Shown: positions 8,278 through 17,341 of the stretch, in pieces | Layout: each line of letters starts with the position of its first letter | Position numbering within the stretch: position 1 is the stretch's first letter | From: JAGFIY01 sp964499285 | GTDB taxonomy: Bacteria > Bacteroidota > Ignavibacteria > Ignavibacteriales > Melioribacteraceae | Assembly (NCBI GenBank): GCA_964499285.1 | Contig: CAZCLA010000015.1 | Span: forward strand, 7,485 to 71,484 | Direction of reading: 5' to 3' | DNA: 64,000 bases | Notes under the pieces: model-generated | Databases searched by the model: none | What the model saw: only the letters and a program-made list of their open reading frames with translations | What the model was told of the DNA's origin: nothing | Translations under genes and position numbers: made by a program

Positions 8278-9123
8278 ATGGAAAAAGTAATTCTTCATAA
8301 GTATTTAAATTTCGAGCACGGAAAAGATGTTCTATTAAAACAAAAGCTAAAGGCTTCTCTTCCCACAAAATTAAATGACCCATTCGAGTTTTTGCCTCAA
8401 TCAACTGGAGTCTGGACACTTAGAAAAACAAAAAAATTTTTAAAGGATAAGGACAGACAAAATAGAATGTTTGAAGACCAAAAAAAAAGAGGGGTCGTAA
8501 TAACAAAGAAGAAATTTAAAGAACAATTGAAAAATCTGGATTATGCCAAAGATCTTTTAGAAAGATTTAATAAGCATGTTCGCTGGGAAGATATTCTAAT
8601 GTTGAAGAATAACGCTGACAAATATATTCGGTTTATTAGTTTTTCTTCAGATAGGGCAAAATGGACAGACGAAATCCTTATGTGGTCTCATTATAGTAAC
8701 AATCACACTGGGATTAGAATTCATTTTGATTCGGAAATCATTAAGAAAAACCCAAAATTCGATCTTAAGGAAATCAATTACTCAAAGACTCGACCAGAGG
8801 TTGATTTAACATTAGAGAACAACAACTATAAATTTATGAATCAAATTATTACAACGATGTCAACTAAAGCGACATGTTGGGAGTATGAAAAAGAATATCG
8901 TCTTTTCGTTGATCCTACAATTTGTAAAAAAGATAACACAAATGATTTCTGGTTCGTAAAGATACCATTAGAAAGTATAAAAAGGGTCGATGTTGGTTTT
9001 ATGAACGACAAGAACATCAATAGTATAAATGAACTATCAAAACAAAACACATTCAGTTCAATCAGGTTCTTTAAGTCACAGTTGAATGAGAAGGAATATA
9101 AGCTAGATTATATTCCTCTTTAA
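8278..9123 (+). CDS. DUF2971 domain protein
   Basis: This 281-residue protein carries the DUF2971 hallmarks: an early KASLPTKLNDPFEF, a central ILMWSHYSNNHTGIRIHF and a later CWEYEKEYRLFV. The family has no settled biochemical role and is often found in accessory or mobile regions. There is no signal peptide or membrane segment. It begins five bases after the asparaginase stop, so it is probably cotranscribed with it, although the two have no obvious link. The sequence is lysine- and asparagine-rich compared with its neighbours, which may point to acquisition from outside. Confidence 0.8.
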   Translation: MEKVILHKYLNFEHGKDVLLKQKLKASLPTKLNDPFEFLPQSTGVWTLRKTKKFLKDKDRQNRMFEDQKKRGVVITKKKFKEQLKNLDYAKDLLERFNKHVRWEDILMLKNNADKYIRFISFSSDRAKWTDEILMWSHYSNNHTGIRIHFDSEIIKKNPKFDLKEINYSKTRPEVDLTLENNNYKFMNQIITTMSTKATCWEYEKEYRLFVDPTICKKDNTNDFWFVKIPLESIKRVDVGFMNDKNINSINELSKQNTFSSIRFFKSQLNEKEYKLDYIPL

Positions 9124-9130
9124 TAAACCG

Positions 9131-11428
9131 CTATTCTACAACAACCTCATCCACAAACAGCCAGGCTTTTCCTCCTTCGGCGTAATGTCCTTTTGGGTTC
9201 TCACCTATGTTTTTAGCAATAATTTTTATCTGCTTGGTTTTGAGATTGTCAAAATCAGCGGAAAATGTTTTTATCTCGATCTTTCCATATTCAACAGGGT
9301 GCTCGTTATCAACTCGTTTAACAAGATCGAAATTGCTGCCGTCAGTTGAAGCATAAATCTCAACATATCTCGGAAGAAAGATCCAGGACAAAATTTTATT
9401 TAAGAACCTGACACTTATTTTTTTTACGTCTGTTTCGCTTTCTAAATTAATGGTAACATCAAAATCGTTTTCCTGAAATCCTTGCCAGGTTCCGTCAGTA
9501 TGAGAAGTTGAACCGAGGATACCATCAACCAACCCATAATTTCCTCCGCCGGAATAGTTTTCGCTGTAAGAAAAGCTATATGTTACATCTTTTGAAAAAG
9601 CCTTGTTCTCCGGCAGAGAAAAACTGTTTCTTTTTCCCATTTGTTTTTCGCCGTCAAACAATGCAAAGTAAATAGTTTCCCCGGGATTTATCAGAATAGG
9701 TTGTGAATAGTTAAACCAATTAGTGCTGTTTTCTTCTTTACCAAACTTAATTTGGAAAAAATCAAGTTCTGTTTTTAAGTCGAGCATTACCGACATCTCT
9801 TTCTCATCAAAGAATGTTTCCGCCCAAACGGAAAACAAACTCTTAGAATAATTTATTTCCGCTGCATCATATCTTAAAAATTGAGTCTTAAGTCTATCAA
9901 CAAAATTGCACAGATCTTTTTTCTCCGGTCTGCTCCACCCTACTTCAGCCATTGCAGCAATGCGAGGGAACACCATGTATTCTACGTGTTTTTCTTTATC
10001 CATATATTCTGTCCAAACATTTCCTTGAACTCCGAGTATGTGTTTAGACTCTTCTGAATTCAAAGTATCCGGAACAGGTTCGTAGTTATAAACCTTGCTT
10101 AAAGGAACGTAGCCGCCTATCGCAGTCGGCTCATTTTGGGGAGCAGATTGATAATAGTCTAAATAACAGTTTGATGTAGGAGTCATAATAACATCGTGAC
10201 CACTTTGAGCAGCTGCAATTCCGCCAAGAATTCCCCGCCAAGACATTACTGTTGCTCCGGGAGCCAATCCTCCTTCTAAAATTTCATCCCAACCAATTAT
10301 TTCTTTCCCTTTCGAATTTAATAATTCCTCAATTCGTTTAATGAAATAGGATTGAAGTTCGTGCTCATCTTTTAAATCGGCATCCCGAATACGTTTTTGA
10401 CAAAGAGAGCAATCACTCCATCTTTCTTTTGGAGCCTCATCACCGCCGATATGAATATACTTTGATGGAAACAACTCTATAACTTCTGAAAGAACATTTT
10501 CAAGAAACGCAAAGGTTTCTTCTTTTCCGGCACAAAAAATGTCAGGGAAAACTCCCCATGTGGTTGCCGGTTCAAAAGGACCGCCTGTACATGAAAGTTC
10601 CGGATAAGCCGAAAGTGCAGCCAGCGAATGACCAGGCAGTTCAATTTCGGGAATAACAGTTATGAATCTGCTTTCTGCATAATCGACCACTTCTTTTATT
10701 TCATCTTGAGTATAAAAACCGCCGTAAGCTTTACCATCGCCCATTGTTTCTTTTCTCGTTGATCCGATTTCAGTAAGCTTGGGATATTTTTTTATTTCAA
10801 TTCTCCAGCCTTGATCTTCGGTTAAGTGCCAGTGAAATGTGTTCATTTTGTGCATTGCCAAATAGTCGATGTATTTTTTTATGAACTCGACAGGAAAGAA
10901 ATGACGACAGACATCCAAATGCATTCCGCGGTATGAAAAACGCGGGGTATCTTCTATTACAACTTTTGGTAGGCGCCAAGCGATATTTTTATTAGGAGCG
11001 CTGGAATAAATTTGTGGAGGGAAAAGTTGAAGCATGGATTGAATTCCGTAAAAAAGTCCGCGTGGAGTTTTGGCGCTTACTTTTATTTCGTCATCTATCT
11101 CAAGTTTATAATACTCATCGTTTTTAAATTCATCGGAAATAAAAAGAATAAGTTTTACAGCATTGTTCGATTCGATCGTTCCTTCTCTTATAAGATCAAT
11201 GTCTGCAGCAGTCTTGATTCTCCGGCCCAAATAGCTTATCAAATAGTTCATTTCCTTGGAGGTTTTGTTCTTGGAAACAATAATTTGATCGGGAATCTCT
11301 AAATAGCCCTGCTGCGCATTAACATCTACGGGATTAGGTATAATGTTAATCATTATTTTTTCTTCTTTGGAACAGTTAGCAAAAATTAAAAGCGGAAGAA
11401 TAATCAAAAACGTTTTTAAATTTTTCAT
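9131..11428 (-). CDS. Beta-N-acetylhexosaminidase lipoprotein (GH20)
   Basis: This 765-residue exported enzyme removes terminal N-acetylhexosamines from glycans such as chitin fragments or peptidoglycan-derived sugars. A lipoprotein signal is visible (LPLLIFANC, Cys at about residue 20). The GH20 N-terminal domain (INIIPNPVDVNAQQGYLEI) is followed by the TIM-barrel with FHWHLTEDQGWRIEIKKYP at about residue 200 and the catalytic Asp-Glu pair in HIGGDEAPKERW at about 330. A C-terminal beta domain (TDGTWQGFQENDFDVTINL) resembles discoidin-type modules found on GH20 enzymes. It stands alone on the minus strand. Substrate specificity is unknown. Confidence 0.92.
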   Translation of the reverse strand: MKNLKTFLIILPLLIFANCSKEEKIMINIIPNPVDVNAQQGYLEIPDQIIVSKNKTSKEMNYLISYLGRRIKTAADIDLIREGTIESNNAVKLILFISDEFKNDEYYKLEIDDEIKVSAKTPRGLFYGIQSMLQLFPPQIYSSAPNKNIAWRLPKVVIEDTPRFSYRGMHLDVCRHFFPVEFIKKYIDYLAMHKMNTFHWHLTEDQGWRIEIKKYPKLTEIGSTRKETMGDGKAYGGFYTQDEIKEVVDYAESRFITVIPEIELPGHSLAALSAYPELSCTGGPFEPATTWGVFPDIFCAGKEETFAFLENVLSEVIELFPSKYIHIGGDEAPKERWSDCSLCQKRIRDADLKDEHELQSYFIKRIEELLNSKGKEIIGWDEILEGGLAPGATVMSWRGILGGIAAAQSGHDVIMTPTSNCYLDYYQSAPQNEPTAIGGYVPLSKVYNYEPVPDTLNSEESKHILGVQGNVWTEYMDKEKHVEYMVFPRIAAMAEVGWSRPEKKDLCNFVDRLKTQFLRYDAAEINYSKSLFSVWAETFFDEKEMSVMLDLKTELDFFQIKFGKEENSTNWFNYSQPILINPGETIYFALFDGEKQMGKRNSFSLPENKAFSKDVTYSFSYSENYSGGGNYGLVDGILGSTSHTDGTWQGFQENDFDVTINLESETDVKKISVRFLNKILSWIFLPRYVEIYASTDGSNFDLVKRVDNEHPVEYGKIEIKTFSADFDNLKTKQIKIIAKNIGENPKGHYAEGGKAWLFVDEVVVE

Positions 11429-11504
11429 TTTTTTAGAATTAATTTTTATAAGAGAACGAGAGAATTCAACATGTAATTTTTAATTAATAATTGAATTAAC
11501 GGAA

Positions 11505-13583
11505 TTAATTTTCCCACTTTAGTCTTATATCAGCCACATAATTTTTATTGTCCTTTCCGATCAGCACAGGGTTTATGTCGAATTCTTTAATGCTAGGATT
11601 TTCTATCATCATTTTAGAACATGATTTTATTATATGTTTTAATCCGGCTATATCCGACGATGATTCACCCCGAACCCCTTTCAATATTTTTCCAATTCTT
11701 GTTGAGTCAATCATATCCTCAATGTCGTAGTATGTTAAGTAAGCAGATTTAATAGCAGTATCATTCAATACTTCAACATACTTGCCGCCCGCTCCAAACA
11801 TAATTACAGGACCAAAAGAAGGATCTCTGAAGCCGCCGATTAGGACTTCGTGCTTTAAATCGACAAAAGGCTGAATTAAAAATTCTTCTATCTTGAACCC
11901 TGCAGAATTGAAGCTTGCTGAAATTTCCTCTGCCGCCGTTTTTAGTTCTCGTGAATTTTTCACGTTTAATTTTACGGCATTCATTTCCGATTTATGAACA
12001 ACGTTTTTATTAATGCCTTTAATAACGACAGGGAAAAGATTTTCTTCTATCGAATCAAGTTTCTCGTGTTTTACAATTCTGTTTTTAAGAATCGGAATTT
12101 TGTAATCATCGGCAATTCTATAAATGTTTTGCTGAGAAAGAAAACCGGAACTAAAATTGTATTCGGTATTTGTTTTTAATTCCAAAAGTGGTTTGTATTC
12201 CTTAAAAGCATTTTTCAACCGCTTTCTGGATTCGGCATAAAACAACATATTTGAAATAACAGGTGCTGGATCTTCAGGATTACGAAAAACAGGAAGATGT
12301 TTTTGGGAAGATTCTCTGTACTTATCCCAAAATTCCGGCAGGGGCATATCAACTTGGAATATCGGTTTTTCGGATTTTATTTCGTTCACACTTTCTACCA
12401 CATCAAACGGACGCACCATCACAGGCTCAACAAAAATTGAAATTATTGCATCAACGTTTTCATCCTGAGATGTAATCTCAATAACTTTTTTAAAAGCTGC
12501 GGCATCGGCTCCAGGCAGAAGATCAATCGGGTTTTCGATGCTTCCGTCAGCAAGTACTATCTCACGCAGTTTCTGCTTTGTTTCGTCACTAAGTTGTGCT
12601 AGGACTAAATTTTCTTCCTCGAGTGTATCCACAGTTAGAATTGCTGGACCTCCCGCATTTGTAACAACGGCAACTCTGTTCCCCTTTGGAATCGGGAAAT
12701 TTTCAAATCCCTTTGCAGTATTGAACATCTCGTTAATGTCATCAACACGAATAATTCCGAACTGTCTCAATAGCGAATTGACAACCTTATCCGAACTACT
12801 CAATGCGCCGGTATGTGAGGAAGCAGCCTTTGCACCGCTTGAAGTTTTGCCTGCCTTCAAAACGATGGTCGGTTTGGTTAACTCACCGGAAATGAAGGGT
12901 TTAAGAAAGCCGAGCCCATCAACAAAACTTTCGAGATAAAAAGTGAGAGTTTTTATGTACTCGTCTTCTCGCCAAAAATATAGCAGATCGTTTTCGTTAA
13001 TATCCGCTTTGTTGCCTACGCTGATAAAATGTCCAAACTTTATATCAGTTTCTCTTAAGGAATTTAAAACTGCGGCTCCCAATGCACCACTTTGAGATAA
13101 GAAACCTGTTTGACCGGAATGAGGCTCTTCGGCGACAAAGGTCGCGTTTAATTTAATGTCCTCGTGTGTATTAATGACCCCCATGCAGTTAGGTCCAACC
13201 AGTCGCCCGCCCGCCTGTTTAACTTTTTCCGCAATTATTTTTTCGATTTCTTCTCCCTCTTTTCCAGTTTCTTTAAATCCAGCGGTAATTACTATATATG
13301 ATTTTACACCCTTCTGAATCAAAAGATCTATCGAACAATCAACAGAATGTTTGGGAACCACAAGTATCGCAAGATCAATCGGATCTTTAATTTCATCAAT
13401 AGATTTGTAGCTTCTGTAACCAAGAAGACTTTCCGATTTTGGGTTTACGGGATAGATAATACCCTTATAATGAAAATGACTTATAGTATGAAGCATTTCA
13501 TACCCGATGCTCTTTTCCCTTGCCGAAGCGCCGACAACACATATTGATTTTGGGTAGAATAAATTTTTAATGTTTTCTCTCAT
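11505..13583 (-). CDS. Acyl-CoA synthetase, NDP-forming (fused alpha-beta)
   Basis: This 692-residue protein matches the ADP-forming acetyl/acyl-CoA synthetases that convert an acyl-CoA plus ADP and phosphate to the acid plus ATP. Its order is a CoA-binding Rossmann domain (SICVVGASAREKSIGYEML; LVGPNCMGVIN), a succinyl-CoA-ligase-like domain with FLSQSGALGAAVL, the phospho-histidine loop SSHTGALSSSD at about residue 255, and a C-terminal ATP-grasp domain (FPVVIKGINKNVVHKSE; EFDINPVLIGKDN). Alpha and beta parts are fused. It could conserve energy from acyl-CoA made by the nearby phenylacetate pathway, but this is inference. Lysine deacetylation or protein acetyltransferase (Pat) fusions look different. 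Confidence 0.88.
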   Translation of the reverse strand: MRENIKNLFYPKSICVVGASAREKSIGYEMLHTISHFHYKGIIYPVNPKSESLLGYRSYKSIDEIKDPIDLAILVVPKHSVDCSIDLLIQKGVKSYIVITAGFKETGKEGEEIEKIIAEKVKQAGGRLVGPNCMGVINTHEDIKLNATFVAEEPHSGQTGFLSQSGALGAAVLNSLRETDIKFGHFISVGNKADINENDLLYFWREDEYIKTLTFYLESFVDGLGFLKPFISGELTKPTIVLKAGKTSSGAKAASSHTGALSSSDKVVNSLLRQFGIIRVDDINEMFNTAKGFENFPIPKGNRVAVVTNAGGPAILTVDTLEEENLVLAQLSDETKQKLREIVLADGSIENPIDLLPGADAAAFKKVIEITSQDENVDAIISIFVEPVMVRPFDVVESVNEIKSEKPIFQVDMPLPEFWDKYRESSQKHLPVFRNPEDPAPVISNMLFYAESRKRLKNAFKEYKPLLELKTNTEYNFSSGFLSQQNIYRIADDYKIPILKNRIVKHEKLDSIEENLFPVVIKGINKNVVHKSEMNAVKLNVKNSRELKTAAEEISASFNSAGFKIEEFLIQPFVDLKHEVLIGGFRDPSFGPVIMFGAGGKYVEVLNDTAIKSAYLTYYDIEDMIDSTRIGKILKGVRGESSSDIAGLKHIIKSCSKMMIENPSIKEFDINPVLIGKDNKNYVADIRLKWEN

Positions 13584-13711
13584 TCGGGACCATATTATAA
13601 ATAAAACAAATTTGTCCTAAAAAATAATAAATCTTATTTCTTTTATCATCCGAGAAATAATAGATTGCAAAAATCTTATTGTTTATATTGTGAAAAACGC
13701 AGGGGACGGTG

Positions 13712-14428
13712 ATGAAGAAGTTTGCAGTAGTCTGTTTTTTGATGGTTGCTGTTTCCATTACTGCTCAGGAGGTTGCATCTAACCCAACTCGTCCTTCAGC
13801 AACAGATAATGGATTTTTAACTGCACCGGGTTATATGGAATTGGAAATTGGCTGGGCAGGAGAAGAAAATTTTTGGAGCATGCCGGCTCTTTTAAAAATC
13901 ACTCCTTTTTTAAATTTTGAATTTGGTTTTTTGATGAGCGGATTAGTCAATCATTATGATTTTGAAGGAGTCTCGGAAACTAAAGCCGGTGATTTTGGTA
14001 TGCAGTTTAAGTTTCAGCTTTACTCTAATCCTGCCACTGCTATTGCTCTTTTGGGGCGAGTTGAGTTTTTAGATAATGATATTCAAAGATATACTGCATA
14101 TACGGCGTGGTCATTGATAAGAACTCTTTTTCAAGTTGATGCAACAGTAGGAGGGGTTTTCCATTCCAAAAGTTTTGATGGAGCAAATTCGTTTATTTAT
14201 GCTGTGGCAGCAGCGCCGAAACTAAATAGTGATGCTGGCATCTATATAGAAATTTTTGGTGAATCAAACGAAGCAGTAAAACCCATTTATGCTGATATTG
14301 GTATATCATATGCGGTATCACCGAGATTTGTTTTGGATGCAGCTTATTTTTGGGGTTTAAATGACGATGCCGCCGATTGGCAGATTCAAATAGGCTTTAC
14401 GGCAACTCTGTTTAAGATTTTAAAATAG
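13712..14428 (+). CDS. Outer-membrane protein, paa-linked, function unknown
   Basis: This 238-residue exported protein has a signal peptide (MKKFAVVCFLMVAVSITAQ). After it comes RPSATDNGFLTAPGYMELEIGWAG and many short alternating aromatic strands ending in a hydrophobic strand (WQIQIGFTATLFKIL), a beta-barrel look. It resembles outer-membrane proteins annotated as transporters in aromatic-degradation loci. I start at the ATG at 13712 because AGGGG lies six bases before it, rather than the GTG just upstream. It lies 100 bases ahead of paaA and may be a channel for the substrate, though it may be transcribed separately. Confidence 0.65.
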   Translation: MKKFAVVCFLMVAVSITAQEVASNPTRPSATDNGFLTAPGYMELEIGWAGEENFWSMPALLKITPFLNFEFGFLMSGLVNHYDFEGVSETKAGDFGMQFKFQLYSNPATAIALLGRVEFLDNDIQRYTAYTAWSLIRTLFQVDATVGGVFHSKSFDGANSFIYAVAAAPKLNSDAGIYIEIFGESNEAVKPIYADIGISYAVSPRFVLDAAYFWGLNDDAADWQIQIGFTATLFKILK

Positions 14429-14528
14429 ACATTATTTTTAGTGAATAAAGTCTTAATAATTACTTATTTATTGAATCGCAAAAAAAGATATCATATATTA
14501 TATAGTTTTCTTAAAGCCGGAGATAATT

Positions 14529-15461
14529 ATGACAGAAGTACAGATGATAAAACAATTCGAGGAAAGAATTGAGAACGGCGAGTCTATTGAACCAAAAGAC
14601 TGGATGCCGGAAAAATATAGAAAGCAATTGATCAGAATGATGTCGCAGCACGCTCACTCCGAAATTGTCGGAATGCTTCCCGAAGGAAACTGGATTACCA
14701 GAGCGCCTAATTTAAGAAGAAAACTTGCTCTTCTTGCAAAAGTTCAGGACGAAGCAGGGCATGGTCTTTATATCTACAGCGCTACCGAAACCCTCGGGGT
14801 TGATAGAACTGAGCTTATCGAACAGCTCCTTACCGGAAAGGCAAAGTACTCATCCATATTTAATTATCCAACACTAAGTTGGGCTGATATCGGCGTTATA
14901 GGTTGGCTTGTAGATGGTGCGGCAATCGTAAATCAAACAATGCTCGCAAAAGGCTCTTTCGGACCTTATTCACGAGCTATGATAAGAATCTGTAAAGAGG
15001 AAAACTTTCACAAGAAACAAGGATTCGAAATTGTTGCAACCCTCGCTAAAGGAACTTCCGAACAGAAAGAAATGGTGCAGGATGCTGTTAACAGATGGTG
15101 GTGGCCCTCGCTTATGATGTTTGGTCCTCACGATTCAGATTCACCTAATTCTGAAGACTTGATGAAATGGAAAGTTAAATTAAACAGCAATGATGAATTG
15201 AGACAAAGATTTGTGGATTTGACAATTCCTCAAGCAAAAGCCGTGGGGTTAACGATTCCCGATCCTAAATTAAAATTTAACGATGAAACAGGCCATTGGG
15301 AGTTTGGAGAAATTGATTGGGAAGAATTTTGGAATGTTGTAAAAGGTAACGGCTTGATGAACAAAGACAGACTTAGGGCAAGAAACAAAGCTCACGAAGA
15401 AGGAGCCTGGGTGCGAGAAGCGGCAAAGGCTTATGCCGAGAAAAGAGAGAAAGCAAATTAG
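14529..15461 (+). CDS. paaA: Phenylacetyl-CoA epoxidase, catalytic subunit PaaA
   Basis: PaaA is the di-iron subunit of the ring 1,2-epoxidase that oxidises phenylacetyl-CoA with oxygen. The 310-residue protein has the ferritin-like iron ligands in KVQDEAGHGLYIYSATETL and CKEENFHKKQGFEI. It also has the family N-terminal KYRKQLIRMMSQHAHSEIVGMLPEG and WWWPSLMMFGPHDSDSPNS. Length and motifs are standard. It heads paaABCD with small spacings. An SD-like GGAGA lies just ahead of the ATG. The enzyme normally needs the reductase PaaE, which is not in this window. Confidence 0.96.
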   Translation: MTEVQMIKQFEERIENGESIEPKDWMPEKYRKQLIRMMSQHAHSEIVGMLPEGNWITRAPNLRRKLALLAKVQDEAGHGLYIYSATETLGVDRTELIEQLLTGKAKYSSIFNYPTLSWADIGVIGWLVDGAAIVNQTMLAKGSFGPYSRAMIRICKEENFHKKQGFEIVATLAKGTSEQKEMVQDAVNRWWWPSLMMFGPHDSDSPNSEDLMKWKVKLNSNDELRQRFVDLTIPQAKAVGLTIPDPKLKFNDETGHWEFGEIDWEEFWNVVKGNGLMNKDRLRARNKAHEEGAWVREAAKAYAEKREKAN

Positions 15462-15487
15462 TTTAATAAAATTTATTGGATAATAAT

Positions 15488-15769
15488 ATGTCTGAAGGAT
15501 TTCTTTGGGAAGTTTTTACTCAGTCTAAAAACGGCGCTCCTTTTACACATGCAGGAAGCCTCCACGCCCCGGATAAGGAATTAGCTTTACAAAATGCTAG
15601 AGATGTTTATACCCGTCGCGGCGAAGCAGTAAATCTCTGGGTCGTGAAATCAGAAGAAATTGTTGCATCAACTCCGGGAGAAAGCGGTCCCTTCTTCGAG
15701 CCCGGTAACGATAAAGCATATCGCCATCCACAGTTTTATAAAGTTCCTAAAGGTGTGCGGGGAGTATAA
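15488..15769 (+). CDS. paaB: Phenylacetyl-CoA epoxidase subunit PaaB
   Basis: PaaB is the small structural subunit of the epoxidase complex. The protein of about 93 residues has the family pattern FLWEVFTQSKNGAPFTHAGSLHA, then ALQNARDVYTRRGEAVNLWVV and a C-terminal AYRHPQFYKVPKGV. I use the ATG at 15488 rather than the TTG 12 bases upstream, since the family begins close to this Met. Its stop overlaps the paaC start by one base (TAATG). Confidence 0.94.
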   Translation: MSEGFLWEVFTQSKNGAPFTHAGSLHAPDKELALQNARDVYTRRGEAVNLWVVKSEEIVASTPGESGPFFEPGNDKAYRHPQFYKVPKGVRGV

Positions 15770-16524
15770 TGAATAACAATTTGTTTCAATTTCTTTTAAG
15801 ACTTGGCGACGATAATTTAATTATCGGTCACAGACTTTCTGAATGGTGTGGGCATGGTCCCTATCTCGAAGAGGATATTGCTCTAACCAATATAGCTCTT
15901 GATCATATAGGACAGGCTTCTGCTTGGCTTAAACTTGCCGGATCTATTGAGGGACAAAAGAGAAACGAGGACGATCTTGCTTATCACCGCACGGAAAGAG
16001 AATTTGTAAATCTGCAGCTTGTTGAGCAGCCAAACACAGATTTTGCTTACACAATAATCCGCCAATTGTTTTTTGATGTTTATCAACTTTATTTGTATGA
16101 CGAGCTGACAAAAAGCAGAAATGAAGATGTTGCGGCTCTTTCGGCAAAATCCTTGAAGGAAATTAAATACCACGTAAGGCATGCTAGGGAATGGACTCTC
16201 AGGTTGGGTGATGGAACCGAAGAAAGCGGCAGGCGAACACAGAATGCGGTAAATGATCTTTGGAGATTCACACACGAAATGTTTGTTAATGATGATCTTA
16301 TTGATATGTTGATAAAAGAAAAGACAGCAGCTGATTTCGCGGCAATTAAAACACATTGGGAAAAAATGATTTCTCAAATTTTTAATGAAGCAAAACTTAC
16401 TATTCCTGAAAACGAACCGCCGATTATTCTTAACAGCAGGAAAGGGGTTCACTCGGAAAATTTGGGACACATTTTAGCAGAGATGCAATTTTTGCCTCGC
16501 ACATATCCTAACGCAAAGTGGTAA
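15769..16524 (+). CDS. paaC: Phenylacetyl-CoA epoxidase subunit PaaC
   Basis: PaaC is the non-catalytic ferritin-like partner of PaaA. The 251-residue protein has RLGDDNLIIGHRLSEWCGHGPYLEEDIALTNIALDH-type helices, the AYHRTEREF region and YHVRHAREWTLRLGDGTEES. Length is typical (about 250). It overlaps paaB by one base and is followed after 16 bases by paaD. A long minus-strand reading frame inside it is a shadow. Confidence 0.95.
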   Translation: MNNNLFQFLLRLGDDNLIIGHRLSEWCGHGPYLEEDIALTNIALDHIGQASAWLKLAGSIEGQKRNEDDLAYHRTEREFVNLQLVEQPNTDFAYTIIRQLFFDVYQLYLYDELTKSRNEDVAALSAKSLKEIKYHVRHAREWTLRLGDGTEESGRRTQNAVNDLWRFTHEMFVNDDLIDMLIKEKTAADFAAIKTHWEKMISQIFNEAKLTIPENEPPIILNSRKGVHSENLGHILAEMQFLPRTYPNAKW

Positions 16525-16540
16525 AAACTTTTTTTCAAAA

Positions 16541-17023
16541 ATGAATAAAGAAAAAATTATAAATCTGCTTCAAGAGGTACAAGATCCCGAAGTTCCTGTG
16601 CTCGACATTGTTTCAATGGGCGTTGTAAGAGATGTAAAAATAGAAGAAAGAAGAATTGTTGTTACAATTACTCCAACCTACACCGGTTGTCCCGCAATGA
16701 ACATGATAGAAAACAATATAATTGATAAGCTGAGATCATCGGCAATTGAAGACGTTGAAGTTAGAACAGTTTTTTCTCCGGCATGGACAACAGATTGGCT
16801 GAGCGAAGAAACCAAACAAAAACTTAGAGCCTACGGAATTGCGCCCCCTGGCAAAACCGACGAAACAGATTTTCTTCAATCGTTTTTTACAAAAAAGGTA
16901 GAATGTCCTTTCTGCGGTTCGGGTAATACGAAAGTGACAAGCGAATTCGGATCAACCGCTTGTAAGTCCCTTCATTTTTGCAGCGAATGCAGCCAGCCGT
17001 TCGAACATTTCAAATGTATCTAA
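16541..17023 (+). CDS. paaD: Phenylacetyl-CoA epoxidase maturation protein PaaD
   Basis: PaaD is an accessory protein thought to help mature the metal centres of the epoxidase. The 160-residue protein has an N-terminal MIP18/DUF59 domain (QEVQDPEVPVLDIVSMGVVRDV, TPTYTGCPAMNMIE). Its C-terminal zinc ribbon has CPFCGS, then CKSLHFCSEC. It closes the paaABCD block. Its stop (17021-17023) overlaps the stop of the convergent thioredoxin gene. paaE, which usually follows, is absent here. Confidence 0.94.
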   Translation: MNKEKIINLLQEVQDPEVPVLDIVSMGVVRDVKIEERRIVVTITPTYTGCPAMNMIENNIIDKLRSSAIEDVEVRTVFSPAWTTDWLSEETKQKLRAYGIAPPGKTDETDFLQSFFTKKVECPFCGSGNTKVTSEFGSTACKSLHFCSECSQPFEHFKCI

Positions 17024-17340
17024 TCTTCGAACATCATTTTGTATAAACGTTCAATTTCTTCCTGCAGTTCATCCAAACCGACATTTCTAGATTTTCTTAT
17101 ATACTCTCTTCCTTCAAAGAAAACTATAATTGTAGGCACACTGAATACATTCAACTGAGCTGCGGTTTCCTTCGATTCTTCGGCATCCACATAAAGAAAA
17201 AGAATTCTCGGAAAATTTTCGTTAATCATCTCAACTACTTTTGGTTTAAGAACCTTGCATACACTGCATGCTTCAGTACTTACATACAAAAGAACTGCAG
17301 AGTGTGTGTGAATCATATTTTCAATTTCGTTGTCTGCCAT
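17020..17340 (-). CDS. Thioredoxin-like protein
   Basis: This 106-residue thioredoxin-fold protein has the active-site C-x2-C in STEACSVCKVLKPKV and the cis-proline strand LNVFSVPTIIVFFEGRE. It lacks a signal peptide, so it should be a cytoplasmic disulfide reductase. The active site CSVC is not the WCGPC of classical thioredoxin, which places it in the broad thioredoxin-like family. The frame stays open upstream inside recQ, but the ATG at 17338-17340, one base after the recQ stop, is the natural start. It is coupled to recQ. Confidence 0.85.
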   Translation of the reverse strand: MADNEIENMIHTHSAVLLYVSTEACSVCKVLKPKVVEMINENFPRILFLYVDAEESKETAAQLNVFSVPTIIVFFEGREYIRKSRNVGLDELQEEIERLYKMMFED

Positions 17341-17341
17341 T

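Noticed and set aside
12538..12939. 133-codon plus-strand reading frame inside the acyl-CoA synthetase gene
   Set aside because: It is a shadow of the minus-strand gene, with no family pattern and a Ser/Leu-rich low-complexity translation.
15883..16470. 195-codon minus-strand reading frame inside paaC
   Set aside because: It is antisense to a well-supported paaC and its translation is rich in Cys, Phe and Asn without any domain pattern.
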